A DNA stretch of 49,789 nt from an uncultured Eubacteriales bacterium (GCA_902773665.1 CACYFF010000018.1:1-49789), one strand, 5' to 3'; shown: positions 1 through 8,360, numbered from the stretch's first letter. A program made the numbers and translations. Notes: generated by a model from the sequence alone, not told the origin.

Positions 1-364
<364 letters not shown>

Positions 365-419
365 AATGGTTTTAAAAGCATTGTTTAGTTTTGAAGGTAC
401 ATCGATATCTTCACAAAAA

Positions 420-537
<118 letters not shown>

Positions 538-575
538 GGTGCTTTTTTCGTTATCTTTTCCTTTTTCCCTATTTA

Positions 576-584
576 TGGTATACT
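576..584 (+). promoter_or_regulatory. Extended -10 promoter for the 605-3306 gene group
   Basis: TGGTATACT lies 21 bases before the ATG at 605, just after the rRNA operon. No good -35 hexamer is present at 17 bases (TTTTCC), as expected for an extended -10 promoter. The same TGNTATACT element occurs before several other genes in the window. Confidence 0.5.
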
Positions 585-604
585 TATTTAGTTAAGGAGG
601 GCTT

Positions 605-817
605 ATGTCCTATACCATAGCCAGATATGCATTATGGATCCTGCTCTGCATCCCAGTCATCGTGCTGGGCTTCGGTTTGTGCGGCGATCTTATGAACAGC
701 ATCCTGCAGGAGAGCCGAGAAAAGAAAGCGAAAAAAGACGCGAAAGCGGCAAACGACCAGCAGCGCAGAAGTTTTGAAGAAGAATACCGCAAGTCCAGAG
801 ACAGCGGTGTTTTATAG
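605..817 (+). CDS. Small single-pass membrane protein, unknown function
   Basis: A 70-residue protein I do not recognise. Residues about 8-29 form one strongly hydrophobic segment (ARYALWILLCIPVIVLGFGL), followed by a highly charged Lys/Glu/Arg-rich cytoplasmic tail predicted to be helical. A strong Shine-Dalgarno AAGGAGGG ends a few bases before the ATG, and an extended -10 promoter lies just upstream, so translation is very likely. It is the first gene after the rRNA operon and is followed 15 bases later by tmk, so the two are probably co-transcribed. In Bacillus the tmk-holB interval carries small genes (yaaQ, yaaR), but this protein resembles neither. A role cannot be assigned. Confidence 0.75.
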   Translation: MSYTIARYALWILLCIPVIVLGFGLCGDLMNSILQESREKKAKKDAKAANDQQRRSFEEEYRKSRDSGVL

Positions 818-832
818 TGAGGAAACGATCTT

Positions 833-1468
833 TTGAAGGGTATTTTTATTACGTTCGAAGGGCCGGACGGCAGCGGTAAGACGACGCAGATCCGCCTTTT
901 GGAACAGCATTGCAAGGAAAAGGGCTACGATGTCGTCCTTACGAGGGAACCCGGCGGAACGCCTATCTCGGAAGCGATCCGGAGTCTGCTGCTCGACCCG
1001 TCTCATAAGGAGATGGATGGGGTCACCGAGGCGCTGCTCTACGCCGCCTCCCGTGCCCAGCATGTGGCGGAAAAGATCAAACCGGCCCTGGCAAAGGGTT
1101 GCATCGTGCTGTGCGACCGGTTCATGGATTCTTCCATCGCCTATCAGGGGTACGCCCGCGGTCTGGGCGACGATGTGCGGGTCATCAACGAATTTGCCGT
1201 GCAGGGCACCCAGCCGGATATCACGTTCTTCATGGACCTGTCCGCTGCAGCGGGCAAAGCAAGAGTTGCGGCAGCCAGAGATATGGACCGGCTGGAGCAG
1301 GAAGACCTGTCGTTCCACAATGCGGTCTACGAAGGCTATCTGCAGCTGAAAGAGATCTATTCCCAGCGTTACGTCTGCATCGATGCATCCCGGAGCATCG
1401 AGCAGATCGCAGAAGAGATCCGGGACCGGTTCGACAACTATGTCCTTTGCAGAAACGAACAAGAATAG
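833..1468 (+). CDS. tmk: Thymidylate kinase
   Basis: Phosphorylates dTMP to dTDP with ATP in dTTP synthesis, in the cytosol. The 211-residue length is normal for the family. The P-loop GPDGSGKT is at residues 10-17, and the DRF-type motif followed by SSIAYQGYARGL carries the dTMP-binding residues. The start is TTG at 833, supported by GAGG at 819-822 and by the family N-terminus (KGIFITFEG). It overlaps holB by 29 bases, as in many Firmicutes, so DNA precursor supply and clamp-loader genes are translated from one mRNA. Nothing unusual was seen. Confidence 0.97.
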   Translation: MKGIFITFEGPDGSGKTTQIRLLEQHCKEKGYDVVLTREPGGTPISEAIRSLLLDPSHKEMDGVTEALLYAASRAQHVAEKIKPALAKGCIVLCDRFMDSSIAYQGYARGLGDDVRVINEFAVQGTQPDITFFMDLSAAAGKARVAAARDMDRLEQEDLSFHNAVYEGYLQLKEIYSQRYVCIDASRSIEQIAEEIRDRFDNYVLCRNEQE

Positions 1469-2324
1469 AGCCGTGGCGCAGCAGCTGCGTTCTCTTCTGA
1501 ACAGCGGTCGGCTGGTCCACGCGTTTCTGTTCGTCGGAACGAAAGAGGAGCGGCTCCAGACCGGAAGAGCGCTGGCCCGTGCCATCCTCTGTGTGCAGCC
1601 TGTGCAGGGAGACGCCTGCGGAGACTGTCCGTCCTGCCGGAAGTTCGATCACGGAAATCACGAGGACTTTCTGTATCTGGACCTGGAGACCGCGCCCGGC
1701 AGCGCGAAGACGCAGATCGGCGTGGATGCCGTCGAGCATCTGCAGGAACAGCTGAAGCTGAAGCCTTTCGGCAAACGGCACGTCGTGCTCATCGAAGAAG
1801 CGCATCTTTTGAACACGGCGGCGCAGAACAAACTGCTGAAGACGCTGGAAGAACCTGCGGGCGATTCGGTGCTCATCCTGCTGGCGGAAAAGAAGGACGC
1901 GCTGCTTCCGACTGTCGTGTCCCGGTGCAGCACGTACTATCTGGAAGACGGCGGATTCGAACCGGATGCGGAGATCCTGACGGCCGTACGGAATTTCTTT
2001 GTGTTGTTTGCAGAAAAGTCGCTGTTTTACCGTAAGCGGGATTGTGTAAAGTCTATCCTGGAAGACAAAAACGATCCCCGTGGGAAAGCGCTCAGCTTTC
2101 TGCAGACGCTGGAATCGGTGTTGAGAGACGCGCTGTTATGCCCCTACGGGGCCCAGATCTCGCCACTGTGCGCCGATTGGCCTGCTTTTGAGGAATTATG
2201 TGCCAAGGTGGACAAACAGGCCTCAGAACGCGCGATTTCCGCTGTGGAGCAGGCGATCCGCTCGATACGGGCCGGCTATAATACAGGTTATACGATCAAG
2301 AAACTTTGTCTTGACTTGACATAA
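1440..2324 (+). CDS. holB: DNA polymerase III delta' subunit (clamp loader)
   Basis: Delta' subunit of the clamp loader that places the beta clamp on DNA. The protein is 294 residues when started at ATG 1440 (MSFAETNKNRA); an upstream in-frame ATG at 1383 lies deep inside tmk and gives a non-family N-terminus. Visible features are the AAA+ opening (LRSLLNSGRLVHAFLFVG), the structural zinc site with Cys residues in CGDCPSC and an earlier CVQP, and sensor region LLKTLEEPAGDSVLILLAE. As expected for delta', the Walker A lysine motif is absent. The overlap with tmk suggests coupling, and ricT follows 16 bases later. Confidence 0.95.
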   Translation: MSFAETNKNRAVAQQLRSLLNSGRLVHAFLFVGTKEERLQTGRALARAILCVQPVQGDACGDCPSCRKFDHGNHEDFLYLDLETAPGSAKTQIGVDAVEHLQEQLKLKPFGKRHVVLIEEAHLLNTAAQNKLLKTLEEPAGDSVLILLAEKKDALLPTVVSRCSTYYLEDGGFEPDAEILTAVRNFFVLFAEKSLFYRKRDCVKSILEDKNDPRGKALSFLQTLESVLRDALLCPYGAQISPLCADWPAFEELCAKVDKQASERAISAVEQAIRSIRAGYNTGYTIKKLCLDLT

Positions 2325-2340
2325 TATTTTGGAGGAAACA

Positions 2341-3306
2341 ATGGTAAAAGTTGCGGGCGTGCGATTCAAAGCCGCCGGTAAGGTATATTTTTTTGACCCG
2401 GCAGAACTGGAACTGTTTGCCGGGGACAACGTCATCGTGGAGACAGCCCGGGGTGTCGAATACGGAACGCTTTCCGCCGATCTCATGGAAGTGGAGGAAG
2501 AGGAGATCGTCGCACCGTTAAAGCCGATCCTGCGTAAGGCGGATGAGAACGATGCGAAGCGCCACGAGGAAAATCTTAAGAAAAAAGACAGAGCGCTGCA
2601 GCTCTGCCAGGAGAAGATCGACAAACACGGTCTGGAGATGAAACTGGTGGACGTGGAATACACATTCGACAACTCCAAGGTCATTTTCTATTTTACAGCG
2701 GACGGCCGCGTAGACTTCCGCGAACTGGTCAAGGACCTGGCAGGCGTATTCAAGATGCGTATCGAACTGCGCCAGATCGGCGTGCGGGACGAGACCAAGA
2801 TGATGGGCGGCATCGGTTCCTGCGGCAGAGAACTGTGCTGCCACGCCTGGCTGCCGGATTTCGAACCGGTCTCCATCAAGATGGCGAAGGTGCAGAATCT
2901 CTCCCTCAATCCCATCAAGATCTCCGGCATCTGCGGACGCCTGATGTGCTGCCTGCAGTACGAAAACGAGACGTATTGCCACCTGAAGAAGGGCATGCCG
3001 GACGTAGGTGAGCGCATCACGACCCGGGACGGCAAAGCCGTGGTGACCGACGTCAACATCCTGGAGAACAAGATCAAGACGAGACTCATCCTGGAAGAGA
3101 AGACGGAGGATAAGCCGGAAAAACTCTCCACCGAGTATTACATCTACGGCAAGGAGGAGATCCAGCGGGCGCCGAACAAGCGCGGCCAGGACAAGAACTT
3201 CCCGAAAAAGGCGAAAAAGAAGGGCGGATTCGGCACGGACGCCGATATCGCCGCCATGTCCGAAGAAGAGTTGAAACAGCAGGCGGAACTGCTGGAACTG
3301 GAGTAA
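2341..3306 (+). CDS. ricT: RicT/YaaT (PSP1 domain) Y-complex subunit
   Basis: RicT (YaaT) is part of the RicA/RicF/RicT complex, which in Bacillus carries [4Fe-4S] clusters and stimulates RNase Y-dependent mRNA maturation. The 321-residue protein has the PSP1 C-terminal domain and the two conserved cysteine clusters CGRELCC and CGRLMCC in the middle. The start is ATG 2341 with GGAGG at 2331-2335; a TTG at 2329 overlaps that ribosome binding site and is rejected. The Lys-rich C-terminus (KRGQDKNFPKKAKKKGG) is followed by an acidic helix. The neighbourhood holB-ricT-trmN6 matches Bacillus yaaT-yabA-yabB apart from the missing yabA. Confidence 0.93.
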   Translation: MVKVAGVRFKAAGKVYFFDPAELELFAGDNVIVETARGVEYGTLSADLMEVEEEEIVAPLKPILRKADENDAKRHEENLKKKDRALQLCQEKIDKHGLEMKLVDVEYTFDNSKVIFYFTADGRVDFRELVKDLAGVFKMRIELRQIGVRDETKMMGGIGSCGRELCCHAWLPDFEPVSIKMAKVQNLSLNPIKISGICGRLMCCLQYENETYCHLKKGMPDVGERITTRDGKAVVTDVNILENKIKTRLILEEKTEDKPEKLSTEYYIYGKEEIQRAPNKRGQDKNFPKKAKKKGGFGTDADIAAMSEEELKQQAELLELE

Positions 3307-3307
3307 T

Positions 3308-4030
3308 ATGGCGATCCGCGAGGACGACACAGGATTCGGCGGACTCGTTCTGCTGCAGGATACGGAGACGTTTTCCTACGGCGTCGACGCGGTGCTGCTG
3401 GCCGATTACTGCAAGGCATTGCCCGGAGAGTCCGTGCTGGATCTAGGCAGCGGCAACGGCGCCGTTGCACTCATCGTATTGGGCAAATACGGTGTTGCTT
3501 CCGTTACCGGCATTGAGGTGCAGGAACGGATGACCCGCCTGGCGCGGGAGACTGCAGCGCGTAACGGTCTGGAAGACAGGCTGCATTTTCTGCAGGGCGA
3601 CGTGCTCGACATAGAGGCTCTCGTTCCCGCAGGGACGTTCGATGCGGTCACCTGCAACCCGCCTTACGCGGAAGCCGGCAGAGGACCTGTCTCCGGGAAG
3701 GAAGCGGCGTATATCGCCCGGCACGAAACGACAGCGTCGCTGCAGGATTTCGTAAGGGCCGGCGCCTATGCGCTGAAGCCGGGCGGCAGATTCGTCCTGG
3801 TGCACCGCCCGTCGCGGCTTCCGGATATCTTCGCATCGATGCGCAGCTGCGGACTGGAACCTAAACGGATGCGGCTGGTCGTACCGAAACCGGGGGCTGC
3901 GCCCAACATCGTGCTGGTGACCGCCACCAAGGGCGGTGGAAAAGAGCTTCTCATAGAGCCTGATCTTTGCGTACGCAAAGAGGACGGGTCGTACAGCGAC
4001 GAACTGCAAAAGATCTATAACAGAATATAA
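3308..4030 (+). CDS. trmN6: tRNA1(Val) adenine-37 N6-methyltransferase (YabB/TrmN6 family)
   Basis: A class I SAM-dependent methyltransferase of the YabB/TrmN6 family, which methylates N6 of adenine 37 in a tRNA-Val. The 240-residue protein has motif I (VLDLGSGNG, about 43-51) and the N6-adenine methylase signature NPPY at about 117-120. The start is ATG 3308, one base after the ricT stop, so it is translationally coupled. The ricT-yabB adjacency in Firmicutes supports the assignment. The substrate tRNA is taken from the family and not proven here. It ends just before a strong palindrome that separates it from convergent murA. Confidence 0.88.
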   Translation: MAIREDDTGFGGLVLLQDTETFSYGVDAVLLADYCKALPGESVLDLGSGNGAVALIVLGKYGVASVTGIEVQERMTRLARETAARNGLEDRLHFLQGDVLDIEALVPAGTFDAVTCNPPYAEAGRGPVSGKEAAYIARHETTASLQDFVRAGAYALKPGGRFVLVHRPSRLPDIFASMRSCGLEPKRMRLVVPKPGAAPNIVLVTATKGGGKELLIEPDLCVRKEDGSYSDELQKIYNRI

Positions 4031-4034
4031 AATG

Positions 4035-4092
4035 AACGGGGACGGTTCTTTGTCCCACTAGCACTCTAGTGGGACAAAGAACCGTCCCCGTT
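4035..4092. repeat. Perfect 27-bp inverted repeat, REP-like palindrome
   Basis: Two perfect 27-base arms (4035-4061 and 4066-4092) flank a 4-base loop CACT. The arm contains GGGGACGGTTCTTTGTCCC, a core I recognise as recurring between genes in many Firmicute genomes. It lies exactly between convergent trmN6 and murA, where it could end transcription in both directions, although there is no T-run. Its size and perfection suggest a mobile REP/RAYT-type palindrome more than an ordinary terminator. Confidence 0.85.
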
Positions 4093-4105
4093 TACGTCTA
4101 ATACT

Positions 4106-5374
4106 TTAATCTTCCACGCGCTCGATCTTGGCGCCCAGCGCCGTCAGTTTGTCATGGAATTTCTCGTAGCCTCTTTCGATATGATAGATCTCTGAGACCT
4201 CGGTCTTTCCCTTTGCAACCAGGCCTGCCAGCACCAGCGCTGCGCCCGCGCGCAGATCCGTGGAGATGACGTGCGCTCCGACCAGCTGATGCTTGTTGCC
4301 GGGTACGATCGCCGTTCTTCCTTCGACGCGGATGTTCGCGCCCATGCGCGACAGCTCTGCAGCGTGCATGAAGCGGTTCTCGAACACCGTCTCGATGACG
4401 GCGCTCGTTCCGTCTACCGTCGTGAGCAGCGCCATGAATAAAGCCTGCATGTCCGTGGGGAAACCGGGGTAGGGCAGCGTCTTGATATCCGTCGCTACCA
4501 GCTGGTTGAGATCGCCCCGCACCCGCAGCCCGTCGACTTCGTCGTTGACCGCTGCACCGCATTCCAGCAGCTTTGCGATGACGGGTCTTACGTGGTCGGG
4601 CACGCTGTTCTTGATGAGGACGTCGCCCCGGGTGATCGCTGCAGCGATCATGAACGTGCCGGTCTCGATCCGGTCCGGAATGACGGCGTGCCGCGTACCG
4701 TGCAGCGTTTCCACACCTTCGATGCGGATGGTATCCGTGCCGGCGCCCTTGATCTTCGCGCCCATCTTGTTGAGGAAGTTCGCCAGGTCGACGATCTCCG
4801 GTTCTTCCGCCGCGTTTTCGATGGTGGTCGTGCCTCTTGCCAGCGTCGCGGCCATCATGATGTTCTCTGTCGCGCCGACGCTGGGGAAGTCCAGATAGAC
4901 CAGCGCGCCTTTCAGTCCATAGCGGGCGGACGCCTCTACGACGCCGTCTCCCGTGAGGATCTTTGCGCCCAGAAGGCGGAGCCCTTTATTATGCAGGTCG
5001 ATGGGACGGTTGCCGATGGAACATCCGCCGGGGAGCGCGATGCTCGCGAAACCAGTCTTTGCCAGAAGCGGTCCCATTACGAAAATGGATGCGCGCATCT
5101 TTTTGACCAGTTCGTGGGGCACCTCGGATATGTTGCCTCTGCCGGGCTGCACAACGATCGTGTGGTTCTGCCAGTCTTCCGTAACGGTGGCTCCCAGCGA
5201 TCTGAGGATCTCGCACATGACGTCCACGTCCAGAAGATGGGGTACGTCGTTGATCTCGCATACGCCGTCCGACAGGATCGTCGCCGCCATAATGGGCAAA
5301 ACAGCGTTCTTGCTGCCGGAAATGGTGACTTCGCCGCGGAGCGGACCGCTTTGTTCTACGATATATTTAGCCAA
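4106..5374 (-). CDS. murA: UDP-N-acetylglucosamine 1-carboxyvinyltransferase
   Basis: Transfers enolpyruvate from PEP to UDP-GlcNAc, the first committed step of peptidoglycan synthesis, in the cytosol. The 422-residue length fits. The catalytic loop GGCSIGNRPIDLH contains the nucleophilic Cys at residue 118, so the enzyme should be fosfomycin-sensitive, and the N-terminal SGSKNAVLPIMAA substrate site is present. The start codon is TTG (complement of 5372-5374), supported by GGAGG at 5384-5388 nine bases upstream and by the family N-terminus. It has its own sigma-A-type promoter and appears monocistronic. Clostridia often carry two murA paralogues; which one this is cannot be decided here. Confidence 0.97.
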   Translation of the reverse strand: MAKYIVEQSGPLRGEVTISGSKNAVLPIMAATILSDGVCEINDVPHLLDVDVMCEILRSLGATVTEDWQNHTIVVQPGRGNISEVPHELVKKMRASIFVMGPLLAKTGFASIALPGGCSIGNRPIDLHNKGLRLLGAKILTGDGVVEASARYGLKGALVYLDFPSVGATENIMMAATLARGTTTIENAAEEPEIVDLANFLNKMGAKIKGAGTDTIRIEGVETLHGTRHAVIPDRIETGTFMIAAAITRGDVLIKNSVPDHVRPVIAKLLECGAAVNDEVDGLRVRGDLNQLVATDIKTLPYPGFPTDMQALFMALLTTVDGTSAVIETVFENRFMHAAELSRMGANIRVEGRTAIVPGNKHQLVGAHVISTDLRAGAALVLAGLVAKGKTEVSEIYHIERGYEKFHDKLTALGAKIERVED

Positions 5375-5404
5375 AGTTATAAACCTCCGAAATTTTCCAC
5401 TTTT

Positions 5405-5433
5405 ATTATACTTGCAAACCCCCGTAAAAACAA
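5405..5433 (-). promoter_or_regulatory. Promoter of murA
   Basis: On the minus strand, -35 TTGTTT (complement of 5428-5433) and -10 TATAAT (complement of 5405-5410) are separated by exactly 17 bases. The -10 ends about 30 bases before the murA start. Confidence 0.75.
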
Positions 5434-5436
5434 CAC

Positions 5437-5465
5437 TTGCAAAGGATGCCCAAAAATTACATAAT
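5437..5465 (+). promoter_or_regulatory. Promoter of the 5495 membrane-protein gene
   Basis: TTGCAA (5437-5442) and CATAAT (5460-5465) with a 17-base spacer point toward the gene at 5495. They are back to back with the murA promoter. Confidence 0.5.
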
Positions 5466-5494
5466 TACAGATAAAGAAAAGAGGTGGAAAAACG

Positions 5495-5821
5495 ATGATC
5501 ACGATTAGTATTCAGCAGCTCCTTATCTATATCCTGTTGGTGGTGGCGATCGTAGCCATCGCTGTCCTGATCGTAGTTTTTACGAAGCTTCTGCCTACGC
5601 TGAAGTCCCTTGCGAAGACGATGGAGAACGTTGAGGCGCTTTCTACGACGGCAAGAGAGGACCTGGACAGCGTGCAGGGCATCATTACGAACGTTTCCCG
5701 CTCCGTAACGGACGTTACCGGGGTGATCGCGAACAACAAGAGCAATCTGAAGGCTGCTACCAACCTGGTAAATGCAGCTGCCGGCCTTGCAAAACTTACC
5801 CGGAGCAAGACGAAAAAATAA
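5495..5821 (+). CDS. Membrane-anchored coiled-coil protein, DUF948-like
   Basis: A 108-residue protein with one N-terminal transmembrane helix (about residues 8-30, ILLVVAIVAIAVLIVVFTKL) followed by a polar heptad-like stretch (LAKTMENVEALSTTAREDLDSV) and a basic end. This layout matches the DUF948 family of small cell-envelope proteins of Firmicutes, whose function is not known; the match is by appearance only. GAGGTGG before the ATG is a good ribosome binding site. It is divergent from murA and upstream of a separately promoted AbrB-like gene. Confidence 0.7.
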   Translation: MITISIQQLLIYILLVVAIVAIAVLIVVFTKLLPTLKSLAKTMENVEALSTTAREDLDSVQGIITNVSRSVTDVTGVIANNKSNLKAATNLVNAAAGLAKLTRSKTKK

Positions 5822-5873
5822 ACATCTGTGCATAAACTCTGCAAAAAATATTCAGATTTCCGTATAATATTGG

Positions 5874-5901
5874 TTGACAAAAATTGCTATTTTGCTATAA
5901 T
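5874..5901 (+). promoter_or_regulatory. Promoter of the AbrB-like gene
   Basis: TTGACA (5874-5879) and TATAAT (5896-5901), both perfect consensus, have a 16-base spacer. This is the strongest promoter in the window and predicts high expression of the regulator. Confidence 0.85.
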
Positions 5902-5963
5902 GGTATTTGAGGTAAAAGCAAAACTTAAATCTTGTGCGTAATCAAAAAGGGAGCAAAGGTACT

Positions 5964-6206
5964 ATGAAAGCAACGGGAATCGTAAGAAAGTTGGATCAAC
6001 TTGGAAGAATTGTCATCCCCAAGGAACTGAGAAACACATTCGACCTGGCCGAGGGCGATCCCATCGAGATCTTTGTAGAAGGTCACGATATCATTCTTCG
6101 CAAGTATCAGCCTGCCTGTATATTCTGCAATGACGCAACAGACGTTGTCCAGTTCGAAGGGAAGAACGTCTGCAGAAAGTGCCTCGGAAAGCTGAAGGAT
6201 CTGTAG
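5964..6206 (+). CDS. AbrB/SpoVT-type transition-state regulator
   Basis: An 80-residue DNA-binding protein. The N-terminal swapped-hairpin beta-barrel is clear (ATGIVRKLDQLGRIVIPKEL), as in Bacillus AbrB, Abh and the SpoVT N-terminus. Its C-terminal half differs from AbrB by carrying two CxxC pairs (CIFC and CRKC), which probably bind zinc; such AbrB variants are common in Clostridia. The start is ATG 5964; a GTG at 5934 would add a non-family extension. It has a consensus promoter and its own terminator, so it is a single-gene unit. AbrB-family proteins control growth-phase genes globally; specific targets cannot be inferred. Confidence 0.9.
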   Translation: MKATGIVRKLDQLGRIVIPKELRNTFDLAEGDPIEIFVEGHDIILRKYQPACIFCNDATDVVQFEGKNVCRKCLGKLKDL

Positions 6207-6229
6207 AGTAGACAAAATAAACGAACAAC

Positions 6230-6270
6230 AAAGCCGTGTTTGAAGATCCAAACACGGCTTTTGCTTTTTT
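6230..6270 (+). terminator. Intrinsic terminator after the AbrB-like gene
   Basis: A perfect 13-bp stem, AAAGCCGTGTTTG (6230-6242) with CAAACACGGCTTT (6249-6261), is followed by a T-rich tail to 6270. The A-run on the left arm may also serve the convergent uraA gene. Confidence 0.9.
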
Positions 6271-6300
6271 GTATAGATCTGTCCGGATCGTTTCCCAGGA

Positions 6301-7641
6301 TCAGTACTTGCCTAAGCTGCTGGCCAGGGTCTTGTCCGGGTCATCGCCGAAGGCTTCGTCTTTGCCGGGCAGGATCGCGTTGAGCACGATGCCGACGATG
6401 GACGCTACCGCGATGCCGGAAAGGGAAACGCTTCCGATGTGGATGGCGCCCGCTTCGCTGTAGGAGATGCCGACGGCCAGGCCCAGGATGAGAGCCGCGA
6501 TGATGACGTTTCTGCTCTCCTGGAAGTTCGTCTTGTTCTCGACGACGTTGCGGATGCCGATGGCGGAGATCATGCCGTACAGGATGAGGGAGACGCCGCC
6601 GATGGTGGCTGCGGGCATGACCCGGATGAGCGCCGCGAACTTCGGGAAGAAGGAGAGCACGATGGCGTAGACGGCTGCCAGACGGATAACGAACGGATCG
6701 TAGACCTTGGTGAGCGCCAGAACGCCGGTATTTTCGCCGTAGGTGGTGTTGGCCGGAGCGCCGAACAGCGCCGCGATGGTGGTACCGACGCCGTCACCCA
6801 GCAGGGTGCGGTGCAGACCCGGATCTTCGATGAAATTCTGGCCGACGGTGCCGCCGATGGCGGAGATATCGCCGACGTGTTCCATCATGGTCGCGAACGC
6901 GATGGGGACGATGGTGATGATGGAGGAGAGCAGAAAGGACGTGTCTACGCTTCCGCCGAACAGGCCAAATACGGTGTCCTGCATCTCGAACGGCATGCCG
7001 ATGATGCTGGCTTCCTTTACCATGGTCCAGTCCACGTTGCCGGTGACCGCTGCCACGGCATAGGATGCGATGACGCCCAGCAGGATGGGGATGATCTTGA
7101 TCATGCCCTTGCCCCAGATGTTGCAGACGATGACCACGGCGATGGCGACCAGCGCGATAGGCCAGTTCGCAGAGCAGTTATTGATCGCAGAAGGCGCCAG
7201 GTTGAGGCCGATGGCGATGATGATGGGGCCGGTGACGACAGGCGGGAAGAACCGCATGACTTTCTTGGAACCATATGCTTTGCAGATCCCGGCAAGCACC
7301 AGGTACAGCAGGCCTGCACAGGCGACGCCGACGCAGGCGTAGGGCAGCGCTTCTCTCTGGGAAAGCCCGATAGCGCTTCCTGCGGTCACGACCGCCGCAT
7401 AGCCGCCCAGATAGGCGAAGGATGACCCCAGGAATACGGGGACCTTGCCCTTCGTGACAAAGTGGCAGAATAAGGTGGCAAGACCTGCAAACAGCAGGGT
7501 TGCCGTAACGCTCAGCCCTGTGATGAGGGGCACGAGCACCGTTGCGCCGAACATGGCGAACATGTGCTGCAGACCCAGGACAAGATATTTGCCCGGTCCC
7601 AGTTCTCTGGCGTTGTAGATAGCGCCGTTCTGGTTGTTCAT
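6301..7641 (-). CDS. uraA: Uracil permease (NCS2 family)
   Basis: A uracil:proton symporter of the nucleobase-cation-symport-2 family in the cytoplasmic membrane. The 446-residue protein is hydrophobic throughout with many predicted helices. Family stretches such as LGLQHMFAMFGATVLVPL near the N-terminus and GDISAIGGTVG and NTTYGENTGV in the middle are those of UraA/PyrP. AAAGGAG lies before the ATG at 7641. It starts 12 bases after the pyrR stop, so it is the second gene of a pyrR-uraA operon and should follow the attenuation described upstream of pyrR. Substrate choice of uracil over xanthine rests on the motifs and on the pyrR link. Confidence 0.93.
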   Translation of the reverse strand: MNNQNGAIYNARELGPGKYLVLGLQHMFAMFGATVLVPLITGLSVTATLLFAGLATLFCHFVTKGKVPVFLGSSFAYLGGYAAVVTAGSAIGLSQREALPYACVGVACAGLLYLVLAGICKAYGSKKVMRFFPPVVTGPIIIAIGLNLAPSAINNCSANWPIALVAIAVVIVCNIWGKGMIKIIPILLGVIASYAVAAVTGNVDWTMVKEASIIGMPFEMQDTVFGLFGGSVDTSFLLSSIITIVPIAFATMMEHVGDISAIGGTVGQNFIEDPGLHRTLLGDGVGTTIAALFGAPANTTYGENTGVLALTKVYDPFVIRLAAVYAIVLSFFPKFAALIRVMPAATIGGVSLILYGMISAIGIRNVVENKTNFQESRNVIIAALILGLAVGISYSEAGAIHIGSVSLSGIAVASIVGIVLNAILPGKDEAFGDDPDKTLASSLGKY

Positions 7642-7653
7642 AATGCTCTCCTT

Positions 7654-8193
7654 TTACCGATTTTCGTACAGATCGACTCCTGTGCGTCCGTCCGTCTCCT
7701 GCATAAAGACGGAAACGACTTCGCTTTTGGCGGTAGGCACGTTTTTTCCGACGTAGTCGGGGCGGATCGGCAGTTCCCGGTGACCCCTGTCCACCAGTAC
7801 GGCCAGCTGGATGCGGGATGCTCTGCCGAGGGCTGAGACCGCGTCCAGAGCAGCTCTCGCTGTGCGTCCGGTGTAGATGACGTCGTCCACGAGCACCACG
7901 ACCTTCTTGTCGACTTCCACATCGGAAGGCGCTTCGCTGAGCACGGGATCTTTCGCGATCTCGCTCAGGTCGTCGCGGTAGTGGGTGATGTCGAGCTCTC
8001 CGACAGGCACTTCGGCGCCTTCGATCTCCCGGATGAAGGCGGCCAGCTGTTTTGCGAGAGGCAGTCCGCGGGTCTTGATGCCGAGAAGCACCAGGCCGCC
8101 GCAGCCTTCATTCTTTTCGATGATCTGATGCGCCATGCGTTTGAGGGCACGGCGCATATCTTCTTCGCTCATGAGGGTCGCTTTAAATTCCAT
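7654..8193 (-). CDS. pyrR: PyrR, pyrimidine operon attenuator with uracil phosphoribosyltransferase fold
   Basis: PyrR binds UMP and then a hairpin in pyr leader RNAs to favour termination; it also has weak uracil phosphoribosyltransferase activity. The 179-residue protein carries the PRPP-binding loop VVLVDDVIYTGRTARAALD and the N-terminal EEDMRRALKRMAHQIIEKN helix of the family. The start is taken at ATG 8193 (MEFKATLMS); another in-frame ATG six codons upstream (8211, MPERSA) abuts the terminator T-run and is less likely. Upstream open sequence continues through the leader but has no family similarity. A PyrR-type attenuator precedes the gene, so it should be autoregulated with uraA. Confidence 0.95.
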   Translation of the reverse strand: MEFKATLMSEEDMRRALKRMAHQIIEKNEGCGGLVLLGIKTRGLPLAKQLAAFIREIEGAEVPVGELDITHYRDDLSEIAKDPVLSEAPSDVEVDKKVVVLVDDVIYTGRTARAALDAVSALGRASRIQLAVLVDRGHRELPIRPDYVGKNVPTAKSEVVSVFMQETDGRTGVDLYENR

Positions 8194-8211
8194 GGCGCTT
8201 CTTTCCGGCAT

Positions 8212-8312
8212 AAAAAATGCCTTGCCGACCGGCAAGACGAGATCGCTTAACGCACACGGAAAAACAGGTGCATCGATATTGATCTTGTCGGTCTCTCTGT
8301 ACCAACTTAAAG
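8212..8312 (-). promoter_or_regulatory. Candidate PyrR-binding loop and transcription attenuator
   Basis: Read on the minus strand from 8312: CUU, a UAA bulge, then GUUGGU-A-CAGAGA-G-ACCGAC and AAG. This gives a bulged stem-loop with the hexaloop CAGAGA, as in Bacillus PyrR anti-antiterminators (loop consensus CNGNGA), although the closing pair is an A-G mismatch. Downstream lies a short terminator: CTTGCC (8236-8231), loop GGTC, GGCAAG (8226-8221), then six Ts (8217-8212). The 3' side of the binding loop, GACCGACAAG, can instead pair at 9 of 10 positions with CTTGCCGGTC of the terminator, forming the expected antiterminator. All three alternative structures needed for the Bacillus mechanism are therefore present. 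Confidence 0.75.
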
Positions 8313-8331
8313 AATACTTTTGCTGACATAA

Positions 8332-8360
8332 ATATAACCCCCTGGAAAGGGGGTTGTCAA
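8332..8360 (-). promoter_or_regulatory. Promoter of pyrR-uraA with a hairpin in its spacer
   Basis: On the minus strand, TTGACA (complement of 8355-8360) and TTATAT (complement of 8332-8337) are 17 bases apart. The spacer and flanks contain the perfect inverted repeat AACCCCC-TTTCCA-GGGGGTT (8336-8355), which may also act as a terminator for aroA, whose stop codon is at 8361-8363. Confidence 0.7.

Noticed and set aside
8194-8340. T-box or other riboswitch upstream of pyrR
   Set aside because: No T-box sequence (TGGNACCGCG-like) or other aptamer core was seen; the hexaloop and alternative pairings fit a PyrR element.
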